Below are positions 19,224 to 28,078 of a stretch of 64,000 bases of DNA, one piece after another. The translations under genes were made by a program, and so were the position numbers. The DNA lies in NCBI RefSeq assembly GCF_009901955.1, contig NZ_WUTS01000001.1:2435745-2499744 (forward strand), in the 5' to 3' direction. Each line of letters starts with the position of its first letter. Within the stretch, counting starts at the first letter, position 1. Under the pieces are notes generated by a model that was not told where the DNA came from, ran no database searches, and was given only the letters and a program-made list of their open reading frames with translations. This DNA comes from Halomonas icarae (GTDB lineage Bacteria; Pseudomonadota; Gammaproteobacteria; Pseudomonadales; Halomonadaceae).

Positions 19224-20638
19224 TGTTGACGACGCTGCTTGAACTGATTCCCCTGCTGCTGTTTGTCACCATCTGTGGCGTGTTGATGCTCGGCTATCCG
19301 GTCGCCCTGTCGCTGGCCGGCACCGCTTTGTTCTTCGCGGGTCTCGGCTTCGCGCTGACCCAACTGGGAGCCCCCGTCCTCTTCGAGCCGGGCTACCTCA
19401 GCGCCATGCCCAATCGCCTCTTCGGCATCATGACCAACCAGACACTGCTGGCGGTGCCCCTGTTCGTGCTGATGGGGGTGCTGCTGGAGAAGTCACGGGT
19501 CGCCGAGACGCTGCTCGACGCCATGGCCCTGGCCTTCGGCGCCCTGCGCGGCGGACTGGGCATCGCCGTGGTGCTGGTCGGCATGCTGCTGGCCGCCTCC
19601 ACCGGCATCGTCGGCGCCACCGTGGTGACCATGGGGCTGCTGTCGCTGCCCACCATGCTCAAGCGCGGCTATTCGGCCTCGCTCGCCACCGGCACCATCT
19701 GCGCCACCGGCACCCTGGGACAGATCATCCCGCCCTCCATCGCCCTGGTACTGCTCGGCGACGTGCTCTCCAATGCCTACCAGCAGGCCCAGCTGGCGAT
19801 GGGCGTCTGGAGCCCCAAGACCCTCTCGGTGGGCGACCTCTTTATCGGCGCCCTCATCCCGGGGCTGCTGCTGGTCGTGGCCTATATCCTCTACGTGGCC
19901 CTGACTGCCTGGCTGAGGCCCAGCCTCGCACCCCCGGTGGACCGCCAGGCACTGATGGAGGAGCTCGGTCACGAGGGCAGCCTCTGGCCGCTGCTGCTCA
20001 AGGGGCTGCTGCCACCGGTATTGCTGATCGTGGCGGTTTTGGGCTCGATCCTCGGCGGCTTCGCCACCCCCACCGAGGCCTCGGCGGTGGGCGCCTTCGG
20101 CGCCCTCCTGCTGGCGCTGACCAATCGCCGCCTGAACCTCACCATGCTGCGCGAGGTGGTCCACTCCACCGCGCAGGTTACCAGCATGGTGTTCCTGATC
20201 CTGATCGGTGCCGCGCTGTTCTCGCTGGTCTTCCGCGCCTTCGGCGGCGAGGAGCTGGTCGTCGAGCTGTTCGAATCGCTGCCCGGCGGCGTGGTGGGAG
20301 CCACTCTGGTGGTGATGCTGGTGATCTTCCTGCTCGGCTTCATTCTCGACTTCATCGAGATCACCTTCGTGGTGGTGCCCATCGTCGGGCCGGTGCTGCT
20401 GGCCATGGGGCTAGACCCCATCTGGCTGGGCATCATGATCGCCATCAACCTGCAGACCTCCTTCCTGACGCCACCCTTCGGCTTCGCGCTCTTCTATCTG
20501 CGCGGTGTCACGCCCGAGTCGGTGCCCACCTCGGCAATCTACCGTGGCGTGATCCCCTTTATCCTGATCCAGCTTGGCATGCTGCTGACCCTGGCAATAT
20601 TTCCCTGGCTGGCGACCTGGCTGCCCTCGGTGATCTAG
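19223..20638 (+). CDS. TRAP transporter large permease subunit (DctM type)
   Basis: A 471-residue membrane protein of about twelve helices that carries out sodium-coupled solute transport. Motifs include LGYPVALSLAG, the paired re-entrant regions ASTGIVGATVVTMGLLSLP and GFATPTEASAVGAFGALLLA, and LQTSFLTPPFGFALFYLRG. The length is that of the longer large subunits used with mannitol/chloroaromatic-type binding proteins, and exceeds the 427 residues of the teaC product in this window. It overlaps the small subunit by one base. Confidence 0.92.
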   Translation: MLTTLLELIPLLLFVTICGVLMLGYPVALSLAGTALFFAGLGFALTQLGAPVLFEPGYLSAMPNRLFGIMTNQTLLAVPLFVLMGVLLEKSRVAETLLDAMALAFGALRGGLGIAVVLVGMLLAASTGIVGATVVTMGLLSLPTMLKRGYSASLATGTICATGTLGQIIPPSIALVLLGDVLSNAYQQAQLAMGVWSPKTLSVGDLFIGALIPGLLLVVAYILYVALTAWLRPSLAPPVDRQALMEELGHEGSLWPLLLKGLLPPVLLIVAVLGSILGGFATPTEASAVGAFGALLLALTNRRLNLTMLREVVHSTAQVTSMVFLILIGAALFSLVFRAFGGEELVVELFESLPGGVVGATLVVMLVIFLLGFILDFIEITFVVVPIVGPVLLAMGLDPIWLGIMIAINLQTSFLTPPFGFALFYLRGVTPESVPTSAIYRGVIPFILIQLGMLLTLAIFPWLATWLPSVI

Positions 20639-20643
20639 GCTAG

Positions 20644-21075
20644 CTACCGACAGAGCGGGGCCAACCAGGCCTCGGCGAGCCACAGCACCAGTGCATAGCG
20701 CCCCGCCTTGGCCAGCCCGATCAGCAGGATGGCCCGCCACCAGGGCAGCCGGAAGAGTCCGGCCAGCACGGTGAGCGGGTCGCCTACCACCGGCGCCCAG
20801 GAGGCCAGCAGACTCCACTCGCCGAAGCGTCGGTACCACTGTTCGGTGCGCACCAGGCTCGCCGGCGAAGCGGGAAACCAGCGACGCCCCTGGAAGTGGC
20901 GCGCGTAGCGACCCAACGCGACATTGACCAGGCTGCCCAGGGTGTTGCCGAGGGTGGCCACCGCCCATAGCGTCAGGGCCGGCTGCTCCAGACACCACAA
21001 CCGGGCCAGCCATGCCTCGGAGCCGCCGGGCAGCAGGGTGGCGCTGGCCAGAGCCACCAGGAAGAGGCTCAGCAT
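20644..21075 (-). CDS. YqaA-family (VTT/DedA-like) membrane protein
   Basis: A 143-residue inner-membrane protein with LVALASATLLPGGSEAWLA, ATLGNTLGSLVNVALGRYA and SWAPVVGDPLTVLAGLFRLP. This Pro-Gly-rich pattern marks the YqaA branch of the VTT/SNARE-associated superfamily, whose members include lipid scramblases and undecaprenyl-phosphate carriers; the role of YqaA itself is unknown. The ATG at 21075 has a purine-rich GGGGAGAGGGGGAGG just upstream; a start at 21117 is possible. It is convergent with the TRAP genes. Confidence 0.82.
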   Translation of the reverse strand: MLSLFLVALASATLLPGGSEAWLARLWCLEQPALTLWAVATLGNTLGSLVNVALGRYARHFQGRRWFPASPASLVRTEQWYRRFGEWSLLASWAPVVGDPLTVLAGLFRLPWWRAILLIGLAKAGRYALVLWLAEAWLAPLCR

Positions 21076-21132
21076 GGCCTCCCCCTCTCCCCTTGCAGTA
21101 GGCTGGAAACCTTCCAATGACCCTGTGATGAC

Positions 21133-21954
21133 ATGACGATGATGACCCTCTCAGACCGGATTCCCAACGCCCTGACCATCGCCGGCTCCGACCCCAGCGG
21201 CGGCGCCGGCATTCAGGCCGACCTCAAGACCTTCTCGGCACTGGGCGCCTATGCTACCAGCGTCATTACCGCCCTGACCGCCCAGAACACGCGTGGTGTC
21301 AGCGGGGTTCACCCGGTGCCCGCCGACTTTATCGCCGCTCAGCTCGCGACACTGCTCGACGATGTGCGCATCGATGCGGCGAAGATCGGCATGGTGGCCA
21401 GCCTCGAGGTCGCCGAGGTAATCCGCGACACCCTGGTGCAACGTCGTCCTCGCTGGGTGGTGCTCGACCCGGTGATGGTGGCCAAGAGCGGTGATATCCT
21501 GGTGGACGACGCCGGCATCCGCGCGGTGCGCGAGGTCCTGGTGCCCCAGGCCGACCTGATCACCCCCAATCTGCCCGAGGCCGCGGTGCTGCTGGATCTC
21601 CCCGCACCGATCGACCGCACCGGCATGCTGGCCATGGCACCCGCCCTGCGCGAGCTGGGGGCCGGCGCCACCCTGCTCAAGGGAGGGCACCTGCGCGGCG
21701 AGGAGTGCCCCGACCTGCTGGTCACCGACGAGGCGGCCACCTGGATCGAGGGGGCCCGGGTCGATACCACCAACCTCCACGGTACCGGCTGCACGCTCTC
21801 CTCGGCGATCACCGCGCACCTGGCGCGGGGCGACACCCTCCAGGAAGCGGTGGCCTCGGCCAAGCGCTGGCTGGGCGAGGCGCTGGCCGCCAGTCGACGC
21901 CTGGAGGTGGGCCACGGCCATGGGCCGGTGCACCACTTCCACGCCTGGTGGTAA
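21133..21954 (+). CDS. thiD: hydroxymethylpyrimidine/phosphomethylpyrimidine kinase
   Basis: Phosphorylates the pyrimidine half of thiamin twice. The 273-residue ribokinase-fold product has ALTIAGSDPSGGAGIQADLK, the VLDPVMVAKSG loop, LITPNLPEA, LLKGGH and the anion-hole motif NLHGTGCTLSSAI with the catalytic Asp/Cys region. Several in-frame ATGs (21133, 21139, 21142) are possible starts and no clear ribosome site distinguishes them. No other thiamin gene is adjacent. Confidence 0.94.
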   Translation: MTMMTLSDRIPNALTIAGSDPSGGAGIQADLKTFSALGAYATSVITALTAQNTRGVSGVHPVPADFIAAQLATLLDDVRIDAAKIGMVASLEVAEVIRDTLVQRRPRWVVLDPVMVAKSGDILVDDAGIRAVREVLVPQADLITPNLPEAAVLLDLPAPIDRTGMLAMAPALRELGAGATLLKGGHLRGEECPDLLVTDEAATWIEGARVDTTNLHGTGCTLSSAITAHLARGDTLQEAVASAKRWLGEALAASRRLEVGHGHGPVHHFHAWW

Positions 21955-22056
21955 CCCCCCTTCGGTGCCTTGGCCTTGCAGCACGCCTTGCAGCAATGGC
22001 CAGGGCCTCCCATGCTGAAGGTCTACACCGCCGTGGCGCCACGCCCAGGAGCCATC

Positions 22057-22902
22057 ATGAATCCGACCCTGCTGTTCGCCTGCGACCTCTCGGCCGAGAA
22101 CCGTGCCGCCTTCGCCAGGGCGGTGCGTCTGGCCACCGAGCAGGGCTCACGCCTCGATGTACTTCACGTGCTCGACCCCTACCTGCCTCGCCGCGTGCTT
22201 CACGACCTGGAGGAGGCCGTGGTAGCCGACATGCAGGCCACCCTCACCGATATCCGCGAGGAGTACGCCCTTCCGGAGCCACGGGTGCTGATGCAGACGG
22301 TCACCGGCACCCCCTTCACCGAGATCATCCGCGAAGCCCACGAGCGCGAGGTGGACATGATCGTGCTGGGTGCCCACCGCAAGCGCGGCCAGCCCGACCT
22401 TGTTGCCGGGACCACCCTGGCTCGGGTGCTGCGTAGCGCTCCCTGTCCGGTGCTCTCGGTGAGCCACACCGCCAACCAGGACTGGCAAGAGGTTCTGCTG
22501 CCCATGGACTTCTCGCTCACCTCCCGGCACACCCTGCGCGAGACCCTGAGGCGCTTCCCCGAGTCGCGCCTGACGTTGCTCCATGCCTGGGACATCCCCG
22601 GCGAGCGCGAGCTTGGCTCGCGCAGTGACTTCGCCCGCTGGCGCGACCGCGAGGTGGCGCGCCTGAAGGCCCAGCTGGAAGCCGAGGTGGAGCGCCTGAT
22701 GACCGAACTCGACGACGTGCCCGAGGTGACGCTGGTGCTGGAACAGGGGGCCCCTCTGGAGGTGCTGATGAACCGGCTGCGTCACCAGCCGCCGGACCTG
22801 CTGGCACTGGGAAGCCGGGGCCAACTGGGCCGCCAGAGCCTGATCACCGAGTCGCTGCTGGCCGAGCCCCACTGCGACATCATGCTGTGTCGTGCCTGGT
22901 AG
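22057..22902 (+). CDS. tandem universal stress protein (two UspA domains)
   Basis: A 281-residue cytoplasmic protein with two Usp domains. The first runs from LLFACDLSAENRAAFARAV to about 145 and has the ATP-binding pattern VLGAHRKRGQPDLVAGTTLARVLRSAPCPVL. The second runs to the end with LALGSRGQLGRQSLITES. The start at 22057 has CAGGAG six bases upstream. Tandem Usp proteins respond to starvation and membrane stress, but no partner is encoded nearby. It differs from the single-domain TeaD at 29.4 kb. Confidence 0.87.
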   Translation: MNPTLLFACDLSAENRAAFARAVRLATEQGSRLDVLHVLDPYLPRRVLHDLEEAVVADMQATLTDIREEYALPEPRVLMQTVTGTPFTEIIREAHEREVDMIVLGAHRKRGQPDLVAGTTLARVLRSAPCPVLSVSHTANQDWQEVLLPMDFSLTSRHTLRETLRRFPESRLTLLHAWDIPGERELGSRSDFARWRDREVARLKAQLEAEVERLMTELDDVPEVTLVLEQGAPLEVLMNRLRHQPPDLLALGSRGQLGRQSLITESLLAEPHCDIMLCRAW

Positions 22903-22962
22903 CGGAGGGCTCGACCGGCATGTGATACCCTGCGCGACGTTCATGATTGCAGGGAGACAGGG

Positions 22963-23400
22963 ATGAAGGCGTTGATTCAGCGCGTGTCCCGCGCCAGTGT
23001 TGAGGTGGAGGGAAGTGTGGTCGGGGCCATCGACCACGGCCTGCTGGCCCTGGTGGGCGTGGAGAAGGGCGACGACGAGGCCGCCGTGGAGCGGCTGCTT
23101 CACAAGCTGCTGCACTATCGGATATTCAGCGACACCGAGGGCAAGATGAATCTCAACCTGCAGCAGGTGGACGGCGGCCTGCTGCTGGTTTCCCAGTTCA
23201 CCCTGGCCGCCGACACCCGCAAGGGGCTGCGCCCCAGCTTCTCCAGCGCGGCCCCGCCCGCCGATGGCGACCGCCTCTTCCATCGACTGCTGGAACGCGC
23301 CGAGGCCGCCTGGCCGAAGGTCGCGAGCGGCGAGTTCGCCGCCGACATGCAGGTCGCGCTGGTCAATGACGGCCCGGTGACCTTTCTGCTCGAAAGCTGA
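22963..23400 (+). CDS. dtd: D-aminoacyl-tRNA deacylase
   Basis: Removes D-amino acids, and Gly from tRNA-Ala, from mischarged tRNAs. The 145-residue product starts [17 protein letters not shown] and contains [28 protein letters not shown] (SQ motif) and the conserved Gly-cis-Pro-like loop near the C-terminus ([11 protein letters not shown]). Both family signatures are intact. GGAGAC precedes the ATG. Confidence 0.96.
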   Translation: MKALIQRVSRASVEVEGSVVGAIDHGLLALVGVEKGDDEAAVERLLHKLLHYRIFSDTEGKMNLNLQQVDGGLLLVSQFTLAADTRKGLRPSFSSAAPPADGDRLFHRLLERAEAAWPKVASGEFAADMQVALVNDGPVTFLLES

Positions 23401-23623
23401 GCCTGCTGCAAGCCTGTTTACACCGTGCAAGTACGAGCCGCGCCCCCCGGCTTGAAACCCTGCCGCTGCGCTCGCGACCTGTCCGTCGGGTCACGATATA
23501 ATCCCTCACGGGTGACCCTCGCTCGCCATCCCTGGCGATCGCCGAACGTCGCTTCGCTTGCGCCAGCAACCCGGGGTATATGTCGCTTTTCGTGCTTGCT
23601 CGGCTCTCCCAGACACAGACACC
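23401..23623. other. gap between dtd and yheS with a rightward TATAAT
   Basis: A 223-base convergent gap. It contains TATAAT at 23497-23502 facing right, with no good -35, and several G/C-rich self-complementary stretches. There is no open frame with a family match. It might encode a short RNA, but I see no intrinsic terminator to support that. Confidence 0.4.
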
Positions 23624-25576
23624 TCAGCCACCGAGTTCGGCTTCCATGGTTTCCAACGCCTCCTCGGCGGCGAGCCACTCCGCCTCCAGATCCTCGAGGC
23701 GGGACTTGAGCTCACCCTGGCGGGCCAGAGTCGCGGTAAGCTCCTCCTTGCGGGCGGGGTCGGTATAGAGCTCGGCATCACCGAGCACCTCCTCCACCCC
23801 GGCAAGCTCCGCCTGAACCTTCTCCATGGCCTGCTCGGCGCGATCGCGCTGCTTCTTCAGCGGGCGCAGCTTCTCGCGCAGTTCGGCGGCGGCGCGACGC
23901 GACGCCTTGCGATCCTCCCTGGGGACGCCCCCTTCTAGCTGACGCTCCTGCCTGTCTCCGCGGGCCTCGCGGCGCTCGCCCTCCAGGCGGGCCTTGAGCC
24001 ATAGCCGATAGTCCTCCAGATCACCGTCGAAGGGCTCCACCCGGTGATCGGCCACTCGCCAGAACTCATCCACGCTGGCACGCAACAGGTGGCGGTCGTG
24101 GGAGACGATGATCACCGTGCCCTCGAAGCCCGCCAGCGCCTCGGTCAATGCCTCGCGCATCTCGAGATCCAGATGGTTGGTGGGCTCATCCAGCAGCAGC
24201 AGATTGGGTTTCTGCCAGGCCACCAGGGCCAACGCCAGGCGCGCCTTCTCGCCACCCGAGAAGCGCCCCACCTCACCGAAGACATCGTCACCCGGAAAGC
24301 CGAAGCCACCCAGAAAGTTGCGGATCTCCTGATCGCTGGCGGTGGGCGAGAGCCGCTGCACATGCATGAAGGGGGTGGAGACGAGATCCAGCCCCTCCAG
24401 CTGGTGCTGAGCGAAATAGCCGACCTTGAGATGCTCCCCGGCGATGCGCTTGCCGGCGAGGAGCGGCAGCTCACCGGTAAGCGCCTTGATCAGGGTCGAC
24501 TTGCCGGCACCATTGGGGCCCAGCAGGCCGATGCGCTGTCCGGGCAGCAGTGTCAGCCTGACGTTGTCGAGCTGGACCCTTTCCGTGTCCGGCGTCTCAC
24601 CCCCGGGGCGATAGCCCAGTCTTGCCTCGTCCAGCACCAGCAGTGGGTGGGAGGTCTTGTCCGCGGCGGGCAGGCTGAAGTGGAAGGGGGAGTCGGCATG
24701 CGCCACGGCGATGTCGCCCATGCGCTCGAGCATCTTCAGGCGGCTCTGGGCCGCGCGGGCCTTGGTGGCCTTGGCGCGAAAACGAGCCACGAAGCGCTCG
24801 ATCTCCTCGCGGCGCGCCTGCTGCTTGGCGGCCTCGGCCTGCTGCAGCGCCAGCTTCTCGGCCCGGGTGCGCTCGAAGGTGGTGTAGTTGCCGCGATAGA
24901 GCACCAGGGAGCGGCGATCGAAGTGCACGATGCTGTCGCACACCGCATCCAGGAAATCGCGGTCGTGAGAGATCAGCAGCAAGGTGCCGGGATAGCGTGT
25001 CAGCCACTGCTCGAGCCACAGCAGGGCGTCCAGATCGAGATGGTTGGTGGGCTCGTCGAGCAGCAGCAGGTCGGAGGGCATGAACAGGGTTCGCGCCAGG
25101 TTGACGCGCATTCGCCAGCCCCCCGAGAAGGACGATAGAGGGCGTTCCAGATCCTGCTGGGCGAACCCGAGGCCTACCAGCAGCTGGGCGGCCCTGGCCG
25201 GGGCGCTATAGCCGTCCAGCGCCTCGATGACGCCGTGCAGCTCCGCCTCACGATGGACGTCGACGGCCTCTCGGGCCTCCGCCAGGGCCGCCTCGGCCCG
25301 ACGCAGCTCGGTGTGACCATCGAGAACATGATCGAGCAGCGAGCGCGACAACGCCTCCACTTCCTGGGCCATATGCGCGATGCGCTGTCCACCGCTCATC
25401 TCGACCTCGCCGCGGTCCGGCGTCAGCTCGCCGAGCAGCAACTTGAACAAGCTCGACTTTCCGGCACCATTGGCGCCGACGATGCCCGCCTTGTGACCGG
25501 CATGCAAGGTCAGGTCGGCGCCCTCCAGCAGGGCCTGGGTGCCGCGTTGCAGGGAAACTTGGCGCAGTGCGATCAT
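23624..25576 (-). CDS. yheS: ABC-F family ATPase (YheS type)
   Basis: A 650-residue soluble protein with two ABC domains and no membrane part. Walker A sites are GANGAGKSSLFK and GPNGAGKSTLIK; signatures are FSGGWRMRVNLA and FSGGEKARLALA; both Walker B sites read [12 protein letters not shown]. The linker (about 230-310) is helical and basic with RFRAKATKARAAQSR. The C-terminal 110 residues form a charged coiled coil. Order and motifs match E. coli YheS, an ABC-F translation factor acting at the ribosomal E site. The ATG at 25576 is chosen because similarity begins there. The next gene is divergent and lies beside yheS homologues in relatives. Confidence 0.92.
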   Translation of the reverse strand: MIALRQVSLQRGTQALLEGADLTLHAGHKAGIVGANGAGKSSLFKLLLGELTPDRGEVEMSGGQRIAHMAQEVEALSRSLLDHVLDGHTELRRAEAALAEAREAVDVHREAELHGVIEALDGYSAPARAAQLLVGLGFAQQDLERPLSSFSGGWRMRVNLARTLFMPSDLLLLDEPTNHLDLDALLWLEQWLTRYPGTLLLISHDRDFLDAVCDSIVHFDRRSLVLYRGNYTTFERTRAEKLALQQAEAAKQQARREEIERFVARFRAKATKARAAQSRLKMLERMGDIAVAHADSPFHFSLPAADKTSHPLLVLDEARLGYRPGGETPDTERVQLDNVRLTLLPGQRIGLLGPNGAGKSTLIKALTGELPLLAGKRIAGEHLKVGYFAQHQLEGLDLVSTPFMHVQRLSPTASDQEIRNFLGGFGFPGDDVFGEVGRFSGGEKARLALALVAWQKPNLLLLDEPTNHLDLEMREALTEALAGFEGTVIIVSHDRHLLRASVDEFWRVADHRVEPFDGDLEDYRLWLKARLEGERREARGDRQERQLEGGVPREDRKASRRAAAELREKLRPLKKQRDRAEQAMEKVQAELAGVEEVLGDAELYTDPARKEELTATLARQGELKSRLEDLEAEWLAAEEALETMEAELGG

Positions 25577-25626
25577 GCGGGCTCCACAAGAGTGCGGCCG
25601 CCGCTCGAGGCGGCGACGAAAGGACA

Positions 25627-26163
25627 ATGAGCGACGATTCTACCGAAATGCTGAGCGTTCTGCGGGCTCGGCTCGTCGATGAGCCACTGTGGCCCTTTGC
25701 CCTGGCGCTTTACGCTCAGGAAGGGGTCGAGGCTGCCTGCCTGCAGTTGCAGGACGACGCCGGGGCCGATGTCTGTGAGCTGCTATGGCGCTGCTGGCTG
25801 CTGCAGCATGGCGCCGTGCCGCAGCCAGACTGCGAATCGGCGCTTGTCGAGGTACGCCGCTGGCAACGCGACGTCACCCTGCCGTTGCGGCGCCTGCGTC
25901 GCGAACTCAAGGCCGCCGCCGGTTCACTCGAGGGCGTGGCCAGACTACGCGACACCCTCAAACAGGCGGAGCTTCAGGCCGAGCGGGAGACGCTCACACG
26001 GCTGGAAGCTCTGGCCATGACCCGTCCTCTGAGGATGCTATCCCCCGCCGATCAGCCGGCGGAAAAAATCTTGCTAGATGCCCTGCAACTGCAGAAAAAA
26101 CCCTATCTTTCAACGCTAAATCGCCTTGTGACGCGTCTTGACCCTCCTCGGAGCCCACGCTAG
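25627..26163 (+). CDS. TIGR02444 family protein
   Basis: A 178-residue, mostly helical cytoplasmic protein. The N-terminal LWPFALALYAQEGVEAACL and LLWRCWLL plus VRRWQRDVTLPLRRLRREL are typical of TIGR02444, a family of unknown function encoded divergently from yheS in many gammaproteobacteria. The last 40 residues, KKPYLSTLNRLVTRL, are less conserved. Function unknown. Confidence 0.82.
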   Translation: MSDDSTEMLSVLRARLVDEPLWPFALALYAQEGVEAACLQLQDDAGADVCELLWRCWLLQHGAVPQPDCESALVEVRRWQRDVTLPLRRLRRELKAAAGSLEGVARLRDTLKQAELQAERETLTRLEALAMTRPLRMLSPADQPAEKILLDALQLQKKPYLSTLNRLVTRLDPPRSPR

Positions 26164-26177
26164 CCTGAAAAAGCCGC

Positions 26178-26194
26178 GTGAATCTAATATTCAC
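26178..26194. promoter_or_regulatory. palindrome upstream of teaA
   Basis: GTGAATCTAATATTCAC has 6-bp perfect arms with a 5-base centre, 60 bases before the teaA start. TAATAT inside it could double as a -10 element. Position and symmetry fit an operator for the ectoine-transporter operon; the regulator is unknown. Confidence 0.4.
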
Positions 26195-26253
26195 TCGATG
26201 CCTTGTGGCAAGCACTCGCGAGCCCAGGCAAAACCTGTAGAGGGACCACAAGA

Positions 26254-27276
26254 ATGAAGTCACACAAGCTGTTGACCACCGCCGGTATCGGCGCACTGAT
26301 GTTCGGCATGACCTCTGCCGCCATGGCAGACAACTGGCGCTATGCCCATGAGGAGTACGAGGGCGACGTTCAGGACGTCTTCGCCGTGGCCTTCAAGGAG
26401 TATATCGAGGAAAACTCCGATCACAGCGTGCAGATCTACCGCTTCGGTGAGCTCGGTGAGTCCGATGACATCATGGAGCAGACCCAGAACGGCATCCTGC
26501 AGTTCGTCAATCAGTCGCCCGGTTTTACCGGCTCGCTGATCCCCGAGGCCCAGATCTTCTTCGTCCCCTACCTGCTGCCCACCGACGAAGAGACCGTCAT
26601 CGAGTTCTTCGACAAGAGCAAGGCCATCAACGAGATGTTCCCCGAGCTCTACGCCGAACAGGGGCTGGAACTGCTTCAGATGTACCCCGAAGGCGAGATG
26701 GTGGTCACCACCGACGAACCCATCGATACCGTGGATGACTTCGAGAACAAGAAGATCCGCGTGATGACCAACCCGCTGCTCTCGGAAACTTATAACGCCT
26801 TCGGCGCGACCCCCACGCCGCTGCCTTGGGGCGAGGTCTACGGCGCCCTGCAGACCGGCATCCTCGACGGCCAGGAGAACCCGATCTTCTGGATTCAGTC
26901 CGGCGGCCTCTACGAGGTATCACCGAATCTGGTGTTCACCGGTCACGGCTGGTTCACCACCGCCATGATGGCCAATCAGGATTTCTTCGATGGTCTCTCC
27001 GAGGAGGATCAACAACTCGTGCGTGACGCCTCGGAAGCGGCCTATGACCACACCATCGAACATATCCAGGGCCTTGCCGAGGAAGCCCTGAACAAGATCA
27101 AGGAGGACTGCGACAACTGTACCTACACTCGCCTTGACGAGGCGCAGATGCAGTCGCTGCGTGAGCGCGCACCTCAGGTCGAGGAAGCCTACGTCGAGAT
27201 GGCCGGCGAGAGTGGCGCCGAGCTGCTCGAGCAGTTCAAGGCCGACCTCGAGGCCGTGACCTCCGACGAGGAGTAA
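26254..27276 (+). CDS. teaA: TRAP ectoine/hydroxyectoine-binding protein TeaA
   Basis: Periplasmic binding protein of the TeaABC TRAP system, which takes up ectoine and hydroxyectoine as compatible solutes. It has 340 residues with a signal peptide to about AMA (residue 25). The mature start DNWRYAHEEYEGDVQD, FGELGESDDIMEQTQNG, FVNQSPGFTGSLIP, MTNPLLSETYNAFGATPTP, LPWGEVYGALQTGILDGQEN and GHGWFTTAMMANQDF closely resemble TeaA of Halomonas elongata. The mature protein is very acidic, as expected in a salty periplasm. It is separated from teaB by 193 bases containing a stable hairpin. Confidence 0.94.
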   Translation: MKSHKLLTTAGIGALMFGMTSAAMADNWRYAHEEYEGDVQDVFAVAFKEYIEENSDHSVQIYRFGELGESDDIMEQTQNGILQFVNQSPGFTGSLIPEAQIFFVPYLLPTDEETVIEFFDKSKAINEMFPELYAEQGLELLQMYPEGEMVVTTDEPIDTVDDFENKKIRVMTNPLLSETYNAFGATPTPLPWGEVYGALQTGILDGQENPIFWIQSGGLYEVSPNLVFTGHGWFTTAMMANQDFFDGLSEEDQQLVRDASEAAYDHTIEHIQGLAEEALNKIKEDCDNCTYTRLDEAQMQSLRERAPQVEEAYVEMAGESGAELLEQFKADLEAVTSDEE

Positions 27277-27299
27277 TCCCCTCGCCGTCATGACCAGAG

Positions 27300-27330
27300 G
27301 GGGGTGGCCCATTCCGGGCCACCCCCTGTT
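27300..27330 (+). terminator. strong hairpin between teaA and teaB
   Basis: GGGGGTGGCCC (27300-27310), loop ATTCC, GGGCCACCCCC (27316-27326), then TGTTCGTT. The 11-bp G/C stem lies 24 bases after the teaA stop. It could partly terminate transcription or protect the 3' end of teaA mRNA, giving more binding protein than permease, a common arrangement for such operons. Confidence 0.75.
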
Positions 27331-27469
27331 CGTTATAACGAAAACAGAAGCCCCAGAGCCGTACAGCGTGCATCCAGCGTTGACCCTCTAGCCACGCCGC
27401 GACCCTCGAGGGCGTATCCTGACTGTCGAGACGCGACTTTCCAAACTGCATGCTGAAGGGAGTGCAGCC

Positions 27470-28048
27470 ATGACAGATGAAGAAGCCGAAAAGGCCTATC
27501 GCTCCGGCTTGCCCGGGCCTCTGGGGGTGATCGACACCCTGATAAGCAAGCTGGAGGCGGTGCTGCTGGCCATGGGCGTACTGCTGATGGCCGTCAATAC
27601 CATCGCCAACGTGATCGCTCGCTTCGTGATCGGCGACAGCATCTTCTTTACCGGCGAGATCAATCGCATCCTGATCATCATGATCACCTTCGCCGGTATC
27701 GGCTATGCGGCGCGCCATGGGCGGCATATCCGCATGTCGGCCATCTACGATGCCCTGCCGGTAAGTGGACGCCGCGCCCTGATGATCATCATCTCCCTGT
27801 TCACCTCGCTGGTGATGTTCTTCCTGCTCTACTACTCACTCGTCTACATCATCGACCTGCAGTCCAAGGGCAGGGTGCTGCCGGCTCTGGGCTTTCCGAT
27901 CTGGCTGATCTACGTCTGGGCACCGCTCGGATTTCTGATCACCGGGATCCAGTACCTGCTCACCGCCATCAAGAACATGACCTCCAGGGACGTCTATCTG
28001 TCAACCAGTGTGCTGGATGGCTACAAGGACACGGAAACGGAAGTCTGA
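27470..28048 (+). CDS. teaB: TRAP ectoine transporter small permease TeaB
   Basis: A 192-residue DctQ-type membrane protein with four helices: LLAMGVLLMAVNTIANVIARF, EINRILIIMITFAGIGYAA, LMIIISLFTSLVMFFLLYY and WLIYVWAPLGFLITGIQYLL, with RHGRHIRMSAIYD between. Order and neighbours identify it as TeaB. GAAGGGAG precedes the ATG. Unlike DctQ at 18.7 kb it has an N-terminal acidic extension. Confidence 0.93.
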   Translation: MTDEEAEKAYRSGLPGPLGVIDTLISKLEAVLLAMGVLLMAVNTIANVIARFVIGDSIFFTGEINRILIIMITFAGIGYAARHGRHIRMSAIYDALPVSGRRALMIIISLFTSLVMFFLLYYSLVYIIDLQSKGRVLPALGFPIWLIYVWAPLGFLITGIQYLLTAIKNMTSRDVYLSTSVLDGYKDTETEV

Positions 28049-28078
28049 CGCAGGGCGAGCGCCCGAGGGGAGTGCACA

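Noticed and set aside
23497-23502. Promoter and small RNA between dtd and yheS
   Set aside because: TATAAT is present, but there is no -35 and no terminator, so a transcript cannot be supported.
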